Positions 16,953 to 25,931 of a stretch of 64,000 nt of DNA are shown in pieces. The notes below the pieces were generated by a model. The model had not been told where the DNA came from. It saw only the letters and a program-made list of their open reading frames with translations, and did not search any database. The translations under genes were made by a program, and so were the position numbers. How positions within the stretch are numbered: the first letter of the stretch is position 1; each line of letters starts with the position of its first letter. The stretch lies in assembly GCA_964405265.1 (NCBI GenBank), contig CAYONC010000002.1, forward strand, positions 62,001 to 126,000, given 5' to 3'. Source of the DNA: Eshraghiella sp964405265. Its GTDB lineage: Bacteria > Bacillota > Clostridia > Lachnospirales > Lachnospiraceae.

Positions 16953-17894
16953 TTATCTTTCCTTCCTTGGAACAGGTACAGCCTGCAATACGCTTCTCAT
17001 TGCATCATCAAAGCTCTTTCCTGACATTTTTGCCTTATGACTTAATACTATTCTGTGAACGGCGGTATCATGCAGTACCGTCTGTACATCCTCCGGAATC
17101 ACATAATTCCTGCCGCTTATATAAGCATTTGCTTTTGCCATTGAAAGAATTGCAACAGAGCCTCTCGGGCTTATTCCAAGCTCTATCCACGGATGCTGTC
17201 TTGTTGCCGAACACAGACGTGCGATATATTCATATATTGAACGGTCGGCATATGTTCCTGCCGCTTCTTCCTGCATTGAAATAAATTCATCTGCTGTTAT
17301 TACTTTTTCCACTGCATCCGTTATTTTTCCGTTCCCTGAATTCTCCAGTATGGATATTTCCGATTCTATATCAGGATATCCCATTGAAAGCTTTACCATA
17401 AACCTGTCAAGCTGGGATTCCGGAAGCAGCTGCGTTCCTGCCGACCCTGCCGGATTCTGCGTGGCTATTACAACAAACGGTTTTGGTATGATATGGGTTA
17501 TTCCGTCAACGGTTACCTGTCCTTCCTCCATCGCCTCAAGAAGTGCCGACTGGGTTTTGGAAGACGTTCTGTTGATTTCGTCTGCCAGAAAGAGATTGCA
17601 CATTATCGCTCCCGGTCTGTATTCAAATTCAGATGTTCCCGAATTATACATTGAAAAACCCACCACATCAGACGGAAGCACGTCAGTTGTAAACTGCATT
17701 CTGTTCTCTTTTAAATCCATTGTACCTGAAATGGCAAGCGCAAGCGTTGTTTTGCCTACTCCCGGAATATCCTCCATGAGAATATGTCCTCCTGCAAGCA
17801 TTGCCGTTAAAACCTTACGGATAATATAATCCTTACCCTTAACCGCTTTTTTTACATTTTCCATAATCATGGTTATCATGCTGTTATCCATCAT
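16953..17894 (-). CDS. MoxR-family AAA+ ATPase
   Basis: A 313-residue cytosolic ATPase. Walker A is GVGKTT at about 45-50, Walker B LFLADEINR, sensor 1 VIATQNP, and the lid contains GISPRGSVAIL. MoxR proteins act as chaperone-like ATPases for partners encoded beside them, here DUF58 and transglutaminase. The start is ATG at 17894 (MMDNSM) or the next codon at 17891; GATGAGGA lies just upstream. A TTG at 17897 is also in frame but too near the ribosome site. Confidence 0.92.
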   Translation of the reverse strand: MMDNSMITMIMENVKKAVKGKDYIIRKVLTAMLAGGHILMEDIPGVGKTTLALAISGTMDLKENRMQFTTDVLPSDVVGFSMYNSGTSEFEYRPGAIMCNLFLADEINRTSSKTQSALLEAMEEGQVTVDGITHIIPKPFVVIATQNPAGSAGTQLLPESQLDRFMVKLSMGYPDIESEISILENSGNGKITDAVEKVITADEFISMQEEAAGTYADRSIYEYIARLCSATRQHPWIELGISPRGSVAILSMAKANAYISGRNYVIPEDVQTVLHDTAVHRIVLSHKAKMSGKSFDDAMRSVLQAVPVPRKER

Positions 17895-17900
17895 CAATCC

Positions 17901-19016
17901 TCATCCCTGCACGTCATGCATATCGGCAATAAGCCATTTTCCGTCTTTTTTCACGTAATAATATATCTGATGGTTGTCATCGATTCTTGTCTCTCCGCCA
18001 AGCTTAAGAACCATGGATTTTTTAAAAGAAACCTCAACCGAGAAGAAATCTTCACTGTATACGGTATAAGTGCTTACTTTCTCATCACTGAATACAGGAC
18101 TTTCATGTGCACTGAACATCCACATATCTTCACGTCTGTACTGTTCTGCCATTTCAAGATAATAGGAGCCTTCCGGGAACAAATCCGCTATCGGTGCCGT
18201 ACTTTCATAACAGCCTTCAAGGTCCTTTGAGAAGAAATTGGAATATTTCTTTGCGGCATTAAGTACATATCCCGACATATCACTGCTTATCTCAGATGTT
18301 TCAAACGGTGCATTATAAGAGTATACTCTGCCCTTCAGGGTTATGTCATCCGCACTTACAGTTCTGCCGTTAACTGATATTTCCGGTTTCTCTGTTAAAC
18401 CGGTAATTTTGTAAGTAACTGCAGAAGGAACTTTAACATATTCTGAAGCATATCCGAAATCATCATATTCCGATACTTCCGTGCTTACGCCTTCTCCTGA
18501 GAGCTCTACTCCGTTAACAAGTGCTTCATATCCCTCAGGCATTGTTATCTCAAGGCTGAAGCTGCCTTTTTCTCCTACGGGTTCAACTGACACAACCTGC
18601 CATTCCGACAATACGAGTATTGCCATTTTTTTGTATTCTTTTACTGATTTCAGTGTTACTGCCGCCACCTTTTCATTGTCGGCAAGCAGGTCAAATTTAG
18701 GATTAAGCGAGTCGTAGCTGTCGGATGAAAGCCTGTAAGTCAGCTTTTTACCGGCAGCGGCTTCCCAAAACTCATCTGCCGAACCGTTATCAGGTTCAAA
18801 ACGGCTTCCGCCCCCATTTATAATATTTATGTCTCCATAACTGCCCTTTTCGATTTTCGCAACTACATCAGCCATGTAATTTTCAGGCTGAGCAGCTTCA
18901 TATTTTTTCATTGTATTCCACACGGCAATACACATTATAACAAATAATAAAACAAGAACACCGGCATATATCCTGAATCCGAACCAGAATCTGCTTTTCT
19001 TTTTTCTTTTTTCCAT
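17901..19016 (-). CDS. Membrane-anchored protein paired with a phosphodiester glycosidase, copy 1
   Basis: Unrecognised family. 371 residues: a basic start, one membrane helix at about 14-34 (FRIYAGVLVLLFVIMC), and an outside region of mixed strands ending in YYVKKDGKWLIADMHDVQG. It has the same architecture as the gene at 31810-32937, sharing an IYAGVL...C...VWN helix, a C-terminal DGKW motif and a glycosidase gene upstream, so the two are paralogues. The C-terminal part resembles NTF2-like/SnoaL-type folds but I cannot confirm this. Between MoxR (6 bases) and the glycosidase (10 bases) it is clearly co-transcribed. Likely a surface partner of the glycosidase. Confidence 0.6.
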   Translation of the reverse strand: MEKRKKKSRFWFGFRIYAGVLVLLFVIMCIAVWNTMKKYEAAQPENYMADVVAKIEKGSYGDINIINGGGSRFEPDNGSADEFWEAAAGKKLTYRLSSDSYDSLNPKFDLLADNEKVAAVTLKSVKEYKKMAILVLSEWQVVSVEPVGEKGSFSLEITMPEGYEALVNGVELSGEGVSTEVSEYDDFGYASEYVKVPSAVTYKITGLTEKPEISVNGRTVSADDITLKGRVYSYNAPFETSEISSDMSGYVLNAAKKYSNFFSKDLEGCYESTAPIADLFPEGSYYLEMAEQYRREDMWMFSAHESPVFSDEKVSTYTVYSEDFFSVEVSFKKSMVLKLGGETRIDDNHQIYYYVKKDGKWLIADMHDVQG

Positions 19017-19026
19017 TGACTGCCTC

Positions 19027-20118
19027 CTATTTTACGATAAAAGCCGTTGGAATACGCCATGATGACGTGGCATAATACAGAGTCACGCTTGTCATTTCAA
19101 AGCTGCCTTTATATACCATTGATGATGAGCTTCCTCCGTCAATATTGGCGGCATTAACTGCACCATACTCTTTCATGACGGCTATGAGGTCTGCTGCAGT
19201 GGCACCTATATGTCCGCTTATTCCTCTTCCGTCGGTTACGAACATAAGCACCGTTCCGTCCGCCCTCTGTCCTATACAGGTCCTCGGATTGGCTCCGCTT
19301 CCGTTTCCGTTAATCTGTCTTGCTTCCCCGTTAATTATGAGCTTGGTAAAATGGTTGGAATTTCCGTCATCAACGTCTTTGAAGCTTACACAGTCCCTTA
19401 TTCTTTCTTCCTTAACCATCTTCTCAACCTGTGATGCGCTCATTCCGCTCAAATCCTTTATTACAAGAATGTCATCCTCGTTGAAGCCGACCATGACATC
19501 ACCTGCCTGAGGTGCATTATACTGTATCTCTCCGTTGCATACGACAAGCCCCCTCGGCTGTCCGCCCCAGTTGCCGTCGGATGCGTATTCACCACCGTTT
19601 ATTCCTGCTATACCTCCTCCGTTCGCCACAAGTGCATCAAGTGTGAGTCCGTATTTGCTTTTACTGTCATCCGACCATGGAAAAATGGTGGCAAGGCATA
19701 CTCTTGACGGGTCCTTAACCATAAGTATTTTTCCATAATAAGAGCGTCCGTTGACTTCAACTATTTTAATGCCGTTTTCATCATAACCTTCTTCTTCGGT
19801 ATCAGTATCATCATTATCCTTCGGTATGTCTATAAGGTCAGTATTGACTTCATCATCATTACGTTCCATGTTATTATTGGAGGTTATTTCAAGTATTTCG
19901 TCTTTATCAAAATACCATCCTGCAAGAAATTTGAGTGCTCCTGTTTCAAGTATCGTACTTACAAATAAATTTCTTGCCGATTCTGATGGTCCGTGGCAGA
20001 ATATCCACAGCATGGAATAAAGGGATATAAAAACGGCTGCAAGCGTCATCCCGATAGTTGCCATGGTTCTTCCTATTATCATTCCGGCCTTTTTGCCTTT
20101 CTTTTTTTTATCAGACAT
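19027..20118 (-). CDS. Phosphodiester glycosidase (NAGPA) family membrane protein, copy 1
   Basis: 363 residues: basic start, one helix at about 14-40, an acidic spacer, then the NAGPA domain (about 120-360) with AGINGGEYASDGNWGG, NPRTCIGQRADGTVLMFVTD and AANIDGGSSSSMVY. The family removes N-acetylglucosamine or related sugars from phosphodiesters; in bacteria it is found among envelope genes and substrates are mostly unknown, with surface polymers plausible. It is a paralogue of the gene at 32927-34021, sharing HGPS...AR.LFV just after the helix. It starts 2 bases after the glycosyltransferase. Confidence 0.87.
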   Translation of the reverse strand: MSDKKKKGKKAGMIIGRTMATIGMTLAAVFISLYSMLWIFCHGPSESARNLFVSTILETGALKFLAGWYFDKDEILEITSNNNMERNDDEVNTDLIDIPKDNDDTDTEEEGYDENGIKIVEVNGRSYYGKILMVKDPSRVCLATIFPWSDDSKSKYGLTLDALVANGGGIAGINGGEYASDGNWGGQPRGLVVCNGEIQYNAPQAGDVMVGFNEDDILVIKDLSGMSASQVEKMVKEERIRDCVSFKDVDDGNSNHFTKLIINGEARQINGNGSGANPRTCIGQRADGTVLMFVTDGRGISGHIGATAADLIAVMKEYGAVNAANIDGGSSSSMVYKGSFEMTSVTLYYATSSWRIPTAFIVK

Positions 20119-20120
20119 AA

Positions 20121-21191
20121 TCAGTCCTCCTCATTTTTTACGGTAAATACCCATCTTCTCTGAATTTGGAAGCTTAATATAAAAAGCAGCATATCAACAA
20201 GCAGTTTTATTACTGATGTCAGTATTTTAGATGCTCCGGTCATTAAGGCAAGAAGATTAACCATTCCGTATGATATACCCATCTGGCATACACACAGGAT
20301 ATAATATCTTGCCATTGTCTTTCCGAGGCTCTCTTCTGATTCAAAAACGGCATTCCTGTTATAAAAAAAGTTAAACAATGAAGATACCACTCTTGCACTT
20401 ACGGTAGCCGTGAGTATATTGATACTGGTTGACATCCGGCTGCCGATAATATACTGCATTGCGGTGAATATTCCCATATCAATCAGGAATGATGCAATCG
20501 AACCGAATATATATTTCAGGATTACAAGATAAATAATTATGGAATCCTTAACGGGTCTGAAATGCGTCTCAGAATTATCTTCTATATATATGGTCTCTAT
20601 CCTCTGTTCCGCAAAATCAATGTGCCTGCGCTTCATCTCAAGGAGCACACGTGTCTCATATTCAAACCTGTCTCCTCTTACCTGTGTCATCATTGCAAGA
20701 TATTTTGCGGGGATTACCCTGAGGCCGGTCTGCGTATCCGATATCCTGATGCCGCATGCAAATCTGAATACCGCTTTGGTCATGTTATTTCCCACGCGGC
20801 TCTTCCATGGAACATTTTCTTCCGTGAAATCACGGCAGCCCAGTATGACCTTCCCCGGATGCTCTTTCATTTTTTCGCAGCATTTTCTGATATCCTGCGG
20901 AAGATGCTGGTTATCTCCGTCAACCGTAACAACGCCGTCAGCTTCCGGTCTGTTTTTTATGCAGAATTCATATGCAGTTTTTAATGCACAACCCTTACCT
21001 CTGTTCACTTCATGGGTAAGCACCGTCACTTCCTTATACTCTGACGCTTTTCTGAACGGTTCAAGATGTGCATCGTTGCTTCCGTCATTGACGATTATTA
21101 TATCATCAAAACCATCTTTTATTAATCCTTCAACGACCGTTACAAGCTTTTCATCCGGATTAAGTGATGGTATTATTACACTGATTTTCAT
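20121..21191 (-). CDS. Glycosyltransferase family 2 fused to a GtrA-like membrane domain
   Basis: 356 residues. The N-terminal GT2 domain (1-225) has VIIPSLNPDEK, IIIVNDGSND and the metal site VDGDNQH, resembling polyprenyl-phosphate glycosyl transferases. The C-terminal part (about 232-350) has four helices of the GtrA type (FGSIASFLIDMGIFTAMQY), a flippase family for lipid-linked sugars. Such fusions are common in Firmicutes and would load and flip a lipid-linked monosaccharide for glycosylation of surface polymers. It lies between valS (19 bases) and the glycosidase. Confidence 0.88.
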   Translation of the reverse strand: MKISVIIPSLNPDEKLVTVVEGLIKDGFDDIIIVNDGSNDAHLEPFRKASEYKEVTVLTHEVNRGKGCALKTAYEFCIKNRPEADGVVTVDGDNQHLPQDIRKCCEKMKEHPGKVILGCRDFTEENVPWKSRVGNNMTKAVFRFACGIRISDTQTGLRVIPAKYLAMMTQVRGDRFEYETRVLLEMKRRHIDFAEQRIETIYIEDNSETHFRPVKDSIIIYLVILKYIFGSIASFLIDMGIFTAMQYIIGSRMSTSINILTATVSARVVSSLFNFFYNRNAVFESEESLGKTMARYYILCVCQMGISYGMVNLLALMTGASKILTSVIKLLVDMLLFILSFQIQRRWVFTVKNEED

Positions 21192-21210
21192 TATTGCCCG
21201 GTCTCCTTAA

Positions 21211-23847
21211 TTATCTTCCAAGCTGTGAAAGTCTGCTGTTAACCTGCTCCATCATAATGGTGTATTTTGCAAGCTTTTCCCTTTCCTCCTGAATCTTAGC
21301 CTCAGGTGCCCTGGACGTAAATTTTTCATTGCTGAGCATTCCGTTTGCCCTGTTAATTTCTCCTTCAAGCTTTTTCTTTTCTGCTTCAAGTCTCTGAATT
21401 TCTTTTTCAATATCCACAAGTTCCGCAAAAGGCATATATATTGTACCGTCAGGTATTAAAACAGCAACCGCATCATCATCTATTCCCGTTTTATCCTTCT
21501 GAATAATTACTTCAGATGCATATGCAAGGGTTGTAAAGAATACCCTGCCCTTCTCAAAAATACTGATAATGTCTTCGTTGTCGGATACAAGATATACCTT
21601 TGCTTTGCGGCTCGGCGGAACATTCATTCCCGTTCTTGAATTTCTTATTCCCCTTACGGCTTCCTTGATTGTCTCTACTGCTTTTTCCTCTGCGGCAAAG
21701 CTGCGTTCTTCCGAATATGACGGCCAATCGGAAATCATTATTGATTCCTCATCAGAAAGATTGCAGAATATTTCCTCCGTAATAAACGGCATATACGGAT
21801 GAAGAAGCTTGAGCGAATCTATGAGCACCGTTTTAAGGGTCCACAATGCCGCCGCCTTGGTATCGTCAGCATCATTCCACAGACGCGGTTTTACCATTTC
21901 AATATACCAGTCACAGAATTCTTCCCATATAAAACCGTATATCTTGGAAACGGCAACACCGAGGTCATAGTTCTCCATATTCTCCGTTACGTCACGCACA
22001 AGGGTATTGACCTTGGAAATAATCCATTTGTCTGCATCAGTAAGTGAATCCGGCATATTCTCAGGTATATCCGCCCTGTCAAGATTCATAAGTATAAATC
22101 TTGAAGCGTTCCATACCTTATTGGCAAAATTACGGTTTGCTTCAACCTTTTCCCAATAGAAACGCATATCGTTACCCGGAGCATTGCCCGTTACGAGTGT
22201 GAGTCTCAGTGCATCTGCTCCGTATTTGTCTATTACTTCAAGCGGGTCAATGCCGTTGCCGAGTGATTTACTCATCTTGCGTCCCTGTGAATCTCTTACA
22301 AGTCCGTGAATGAGAATCCTGTCAAACGGAACCTGTCCCGTATGTTCTATTCCGGAAAACATCATTCTGATAACCCAGAAGAAAATAATGTCATAGCCCG
22401 TTACAAGGGTACTTGTAGGATAGAAATATTCCAGGTCATCCGTTCTGTCAGGCCATCCGAGTGTTGAAAAAGGCCACAGTGCTGATGAAAACCATGTATC
22501 CAGCGTGTCCGGATCCTGTCTCATCTCCCTGCCGCACTTCGGACATACTGCCTTATCTTCTTTAGTAACGGTAATTTCGTTACAGCAGTCGCAGTAAAAT
22601 GCCGGTATCCTGTGTCCCCACCAGAGCTGTCTTGATATACACCAGTCACGGATGTTTTCAAGCCAGTGATAGTAGGTCTTGTCAAAATGCTCCGGCACAA
22701 ATACCGTTTTCTTATTCTTAACAGCCTCTATTGCAGGGGCTGCAAGCTCTTCCATCTTAACGAACCACTGTTTTGATACCCTCGGTTCAACAGTCGTATG
22801 ACATCTGTAACAGGTTCCGACATTGTGTCCGTGCGGTTCAATTCCTACAAGAAAACCTTCCGCTTCAAGTCTTGCTACGATTGCCTTTCTTGCCTCATAT
22901 CTGTCCATTCCGGCATATTCAGGATAATCATCCGTAATTCTGGCATCCTCAGTAAGAACATTGATAACGGGAAGATTATGTCTGAGTCCCACTTCAAAGT
23001 CGTTAGGGTCGTGTGCCGGTGTTATTTTTACCACTCCGGTTCCGAATTCCATATCAACATAGTCATCGGCGATAACCGGTATCTCCCTGTTAACGATTGG
23101 AAGCGTAACCGTTTTGCCGACAAAATCCCTGTATCTGTCGTCAGCCGGATTTACGGCTACCGCCGTATCACCTAACATTGTCTCCGGTCTTGTCGTTGCC
23201 ATTTCTATATATCCGCTTCCGTCGGTAAGCGGATATCTTAAATGCCAGAAAAAGCCCGGCTGTTCCTCATATTCAACTTCAGCATCCGATATTGACGTAA
23301 GGCAGCACGGACACCAGTTGATTATACGCTCTCCCCTGTATATAAGACCTTTATTGTATAAGTTCACAAAGACTTCCCTTACTGCCCTGCTGCAGCCCTC
23401 ATCCATTGTAAACCTTTCTCTGTCCCAGTCAGCGGAGGAGCCGATTTTCTTGAGCTGTTTTACGATACGTCCGCCGTATTCCTTTTTCCAGTCCCATACG
23501 TGCTCAAGGAATTTTTCTCTTCCGAGAGATTCCTTGGTAAGCCCTTCCTTGGCAAGTTTCTCAACAACCTTGGCTTCCGTTGCTATTGATGCATGATCCG
23601 TTCCCGGCACCCACAATGCCGAATATCCCTGCATTCTCTTAAATCTGATGAGAATATCCTGCAGGGTATTGTCAAGTGCATGTCCCATATGAAGCTGACC
23701 GGTTATGTTAGGCGGCGGCATTACAATGGTAAAGGGCTTCCTGCTTCTGTCTGCCTCAACATGAAAATACTTATTCTTCTCCCACTTTTCATATAATCTG
23801 CCTTCAATCTCCGAAGGATTATAATTTTTTTCCAATTCTCTGCCCAT
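21211..23847 (-). CDS. valS: Valyl-tRNA synthetase
   Basis: Charges tRNA-Val. The 878-residue class I enzyme has the HIGH box in PPPNITGQLHMGHALD, the KMSKS loop (GRKMSKSLGNGIDP), the editing domain with TTRPETMLGDTAV, a CDCC...CPKC zinc site in the connective region, and a C-terminal coiled coil (DIEKEIQRLEAEKKKLEGE). It has its own promoter; the 66-base leader is too short for a T-box, unlike many Firmicutes valS genes. Confidence 0.97.
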   Translation of the reverse strand: MGRELEKNYNPSEIEGRLYEKWEKNKYFHVEADRSRKPFTIVMPPPNITGQLHMGHALDNTLQDILIRFKRMQGYSALWVPGTDHASIATEAKVVEKLAKEGLTKESLGREKFLEHVWDWKKEYGGRIVKQLKKIGSSADWDRERFTMDEGCSRAVREVFVNLYNKGLIYRGERIINWCPCCLTSISDAEVEYEEQPGFFWHLRYPLTDGSGYIEMATTRPETMLGDTAVAVNPADDRYRDFVGKTVTLPIVNREIPVIADDYVDMEFGTGVVKITPAHDPNDFEVGLRHNLPVINVLTEDARITDDYPEYAGMDRYEARKAIVARLEAEGFLVGIEPHGHNVGTCYRCHTTVEPRVSKQWFVKMEELAAPAIEAVKNKKTVFVPEHFDKTYYHWLENIRDWCISRQLWWGHRIPAFYCDCCNEITVTKEDKAVCPKCGREMRQDPDTLDTWFSSALWPFSTLGWPDRTDDLEYFYPTSTLVTGYDIIFFWVIRMMFSGIEHTGQVPFDRILIHGLVRDSQGRKMSKSLGNGIDPLEVIDKYGADALRLTLVTGNAPGNDMRFYWEKVEANRNFANKVWNASRFILMNLDRADIPENMPDSLTDADKWIISKVNTLVRDVTENMENYDLGVAVSKIYGFIWEEFCDWYIEMVKPRLWNDADDTKAAALWTLKTVLIDSLKLLHPYMPFITEEIFCNLSDEESIMISDWPSYSEERSFAAEEKAVETIKEAVRGIRNSRTGMNVPPSRKAKVYLVSDNEDIISIFEKGRVFFTTLAYASEVIIQKDKTGIDDDAVAVLIPDGTIYMPFAELVDIEKEIQRLEAEKKKLEGEINRANGMLSNEKFTSRAPEAKIQEEREKLAKYTIMMEQVNSRLSQLGR

Positions 23848-23882
23848 AGCTGTTCCTCTTTTTCCTGTTTTTGCATATGATT

Positions 23883-23911
23883 ATAATAATGATTGTATAG
23901 ACAAAAATCAA
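23883..23911 (-). promoter_or_regulatory. Promoter of valS
   Basis: Minus-strand TTGATT at 23906-23911, 17 bases, TATTAT at 23883-23888, overlapping a TATAAT three bases further. The -35 abuts the stop of the upstream coiled-coil gene, so valS can start inside the long run. Confidence 0.55.
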
Positions 23912-23913
23912 CC

Positions 23914-25086
23914 TTAATTTTGTCCGTCGTCCATCTCCACATCATAGGATTCCACAATATCCATTATTTCACGGGAGCGTTCCGGATGCTTTTTCAGATA
24001 GGATAAAACTCCTTTTTTTGCGGCTCCTATCCTTTCAACATTATATTCAATCTGTTCACGCAGTTTTTTTCGTCTTACTTCAAGTCCTTTTTTAATTTCT
24101 TTCATTTCCCTGTCATTACACAGTGCACCTGTCTGATTCTCCCAGACGGAAACATCATACAGATTCAGGGCGTTAAGTATTTTCATCAGACCCGTCACGG
24201 CATCATCAAGCTCTGCCGTCGAGCTTCTGTATCTCTCTGCCGCTTTTCTGTCATTAAGATATGCCTCATATTCCCTGCCTAACTGATACGAATTTTTCAC
24301 ACCGTATTTTGAATATCTGTAATCCACGCTGTTATATATATTGACATATTTTATTTTTACCCTGTTAAGAAGGTTAATGGTTTTTGCAAGTTTTTTTTCT
24401 GCAAGCCTGAAGTGATATACCGAGCTTCTCTGGATTACAAAAACCGCAGCGGTAAGAAGCACGGATAATGCAAGTACTGCCATAAAAACCGTCTTCCCCG
24501 TCTCATTTTTCATAATACCGGATATAAAAAACAGGGCAAAGATAATTATTATGGAGAAGAGAAGGATAAGGGTAAGATTTCTTATTCCCTTTTCTTTTTT
24601 TACGAGATTATCCATATCTTCCTTCAGCGAAATTTTCTCCGCTTCAAGAATGTTCATGTCATGTTTTACGGTATTTAAGTATTTTTCATCATTCTGCAAA
24701 TCGGCAAGTGCCTTGGGAAGCTCACCGCCATACTGTTCAAAGACGGCTGTTCTTTCTTTTGGAAGAGTCCGTGACCTGTTTTGAAAATCATTACGTTTTT
24801 TTTCAAGCTTCACCACATCACCGGCGTATTTCCGTATTCCGTCCCTTAATTCATCAGGCAGTGAGGATATAAGCTGTATATCGGTAATATATGATTCAAC
24901 AGCCGAATTTTCTTTTTTCAGCTCTTCAATGTATTTTGATGACTCTGCCACCTGTTCGCACTGCATGCATATGTATTGCATGTCTTCTATTTCCCTAAAG
25001 CTTCTGTCCGACCCGGAATCATTTTCATGCTTCAGGGCTGAAGCCGGCTCGTTTTTTTGATTTTTTTTCTTTTTAAAAAACAGCAT
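23914..25086 (-). CDS. Coiled-coil protein with two membrane helices, part of the DUF5716/DUF5717-type locus
   Basis: Unrecognised family, 390 residues. A basic N-terminus (LFFKKKKNQKNEP), charged coiled-coil helices at about 30-165, a hairpin of two membrane helices at 171-190 and 199-218, and further coiled coil at 225-375. Both coiled-coil parts therefore face the cytosol. A lone CMQC near residue 40 could bind metal. It follows the TPR-like gene by 14 bases and is the last of four uncharacterised genes. It might tether the complex to the membrane; that is inference from topology and position. Confidence 0.6.
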   Translation of the reverse strand: MLFFKKKKNQKNEPASALKHENDSGSDRSFREIEDMQYICMQCEQVAESSKYIEELKKENSAVESYITDIQLISSLPDELRDGIRKYAGDVVKLEKKRNDFQNRSRTLPKERTAVFEQYGGELPKALADLQNDEKYLNTVKHDMNILEAEKISLKEDMDNLVKKEKGIRNLTLILLFSIIIIFALFFISGIMKNETGKTVFMAVLALSVLLTAAVFVIQRSSVYHFRLAEKKLAKTINLLNRVKIKYVNIYNSVDYRYSKYGVKNSYQLGREYEAYLNDRKAAERYRSSTAELDDAVTGLMKILNALNLYDVSVWENQTGALCNDREMKEIKKGLEVRRKKLREQIEYNVERIGAAKKGVLSYLKKHPERSREIMDIVESYDVEMDDGQN

Positions 25087-25100
25087 AAATCATCCTTCCG

Positions 25101-25919
25101 TCATTTCATGAGATTTCTGTATTCTGTCTTCCAAGCGGATATGATATCATCCACCGCTTTACGGTATTCAGTGATTTTACCTTCATTCTTTAATTCAAAT
25201 GCTTTTTTTACAGCCGAATACTCCGGTTCATTCTCCACATGATCCATAAGCGTCTCTATTTCCCTGTAAGTCACATAGGTAAGCTCGTCATCCTCCATGT
25301 CGTCCACCGTAACCTTCTGCTCCATACAGCCTGCCACACGTGCCGCTTTCAATGACTGCTCACTGTTATTCAGCTCATATGCCTTATGAAAGCATATCTC
25401 CGCATCCTTATAAAAAAACATTCGTCCGTATGCAACTCCCATATTATGCCATACATCACCGTAAAATAACAGCGGAAGGCTTCTGTCTGCCTTGCCGTAC
25501 AGGATTATTTCATAATTGTGTATGGCACTGTAATATCTTTTGTTATTAAGAAAATTATCCGCTCTCAGCTTCAGCCGCTCCGTTGCATTCTGTAAATCAA
25601 GCCGGTCAATGGTTTCCTTGAGCTCCTGAATTTCACCTTCCGAATAATAATCCACATATCTCAGTATCGTAATTACTATTTCAGAGAGTCCTGCATTCTG
25701 GGTCATGAGAAATTCCAGCTGTCCCGCAAGTTCCGGTTCTCCAAGCTCAGTTTCTATATATGTTATAAGACCCGGTTCAAGTATGTCCGTTCCTATAAGA
25801 TATATATTATTATATATATAATAGCACAGTTCTTCCATGGAATATATGTTTATGGACATATTGCTTATGTAATACGGTTTATCCGGATGTCTGCTTCTTG
25901 ATAATATTACTCCTGCCAT
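25101..25919 (-). CDS. TPR-like cytosolic protein of unknown function
   Basis: Unrecognised family, 272 residues with the start at 25919 (ATG, AGAGG 9 bases ahead; the in-frame TTG at 25928 touches the ribosome site). The first 110 residues are an unknown domain starting GVILSRSRHPDKPYYISNM. Residues about 115-210 read as tetratricopeptide-type helix pairs (NFLNNKRYYSAIHNYEIIL, WHNMGVAYGRMFFYKDAEIC). No signal or membrane segment. It lies 12 bases after the Hsp70-like gene and is probably a scaffold in the same system. Confidence 0.6.
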   Translation of the reverse strand: MAGVILSRSRHPDKPYYISNMSINIYSMEELCYYIYNNIYLIGTDILEPGLITYIETELGEPELAGQLEFLMTQNAGLSEIVITILRYVDYYSEGEIQELKETIDRLDLQNATERLKLRADNFLNNKRYYSAIHNYEIILYGKADRSLPLLFYGDVWHNMGVAYGRMFFYKDAEICFHKAYELNNSEQSLKAARVAGCMEQKVTVDDMEDDELTYVTYREIETLMDHVENEPEYSAVKKAFELKNEGKITEYRKAVDDIISAWKTEYRNLMK

Positions 25920-25931
25920 ATTTGCCAACCT

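Noticed and set aside
20539..21210. 223-codon plus-strand open frame over the glycosyltransferase
   Set aside because: Antisense shadow; the minus-strand GT2-GtrA gene is clear.
23848..23913. T-box leader for valS
   Set aside because: The 66-base leader is too short and has no T-box core or antiterminator.
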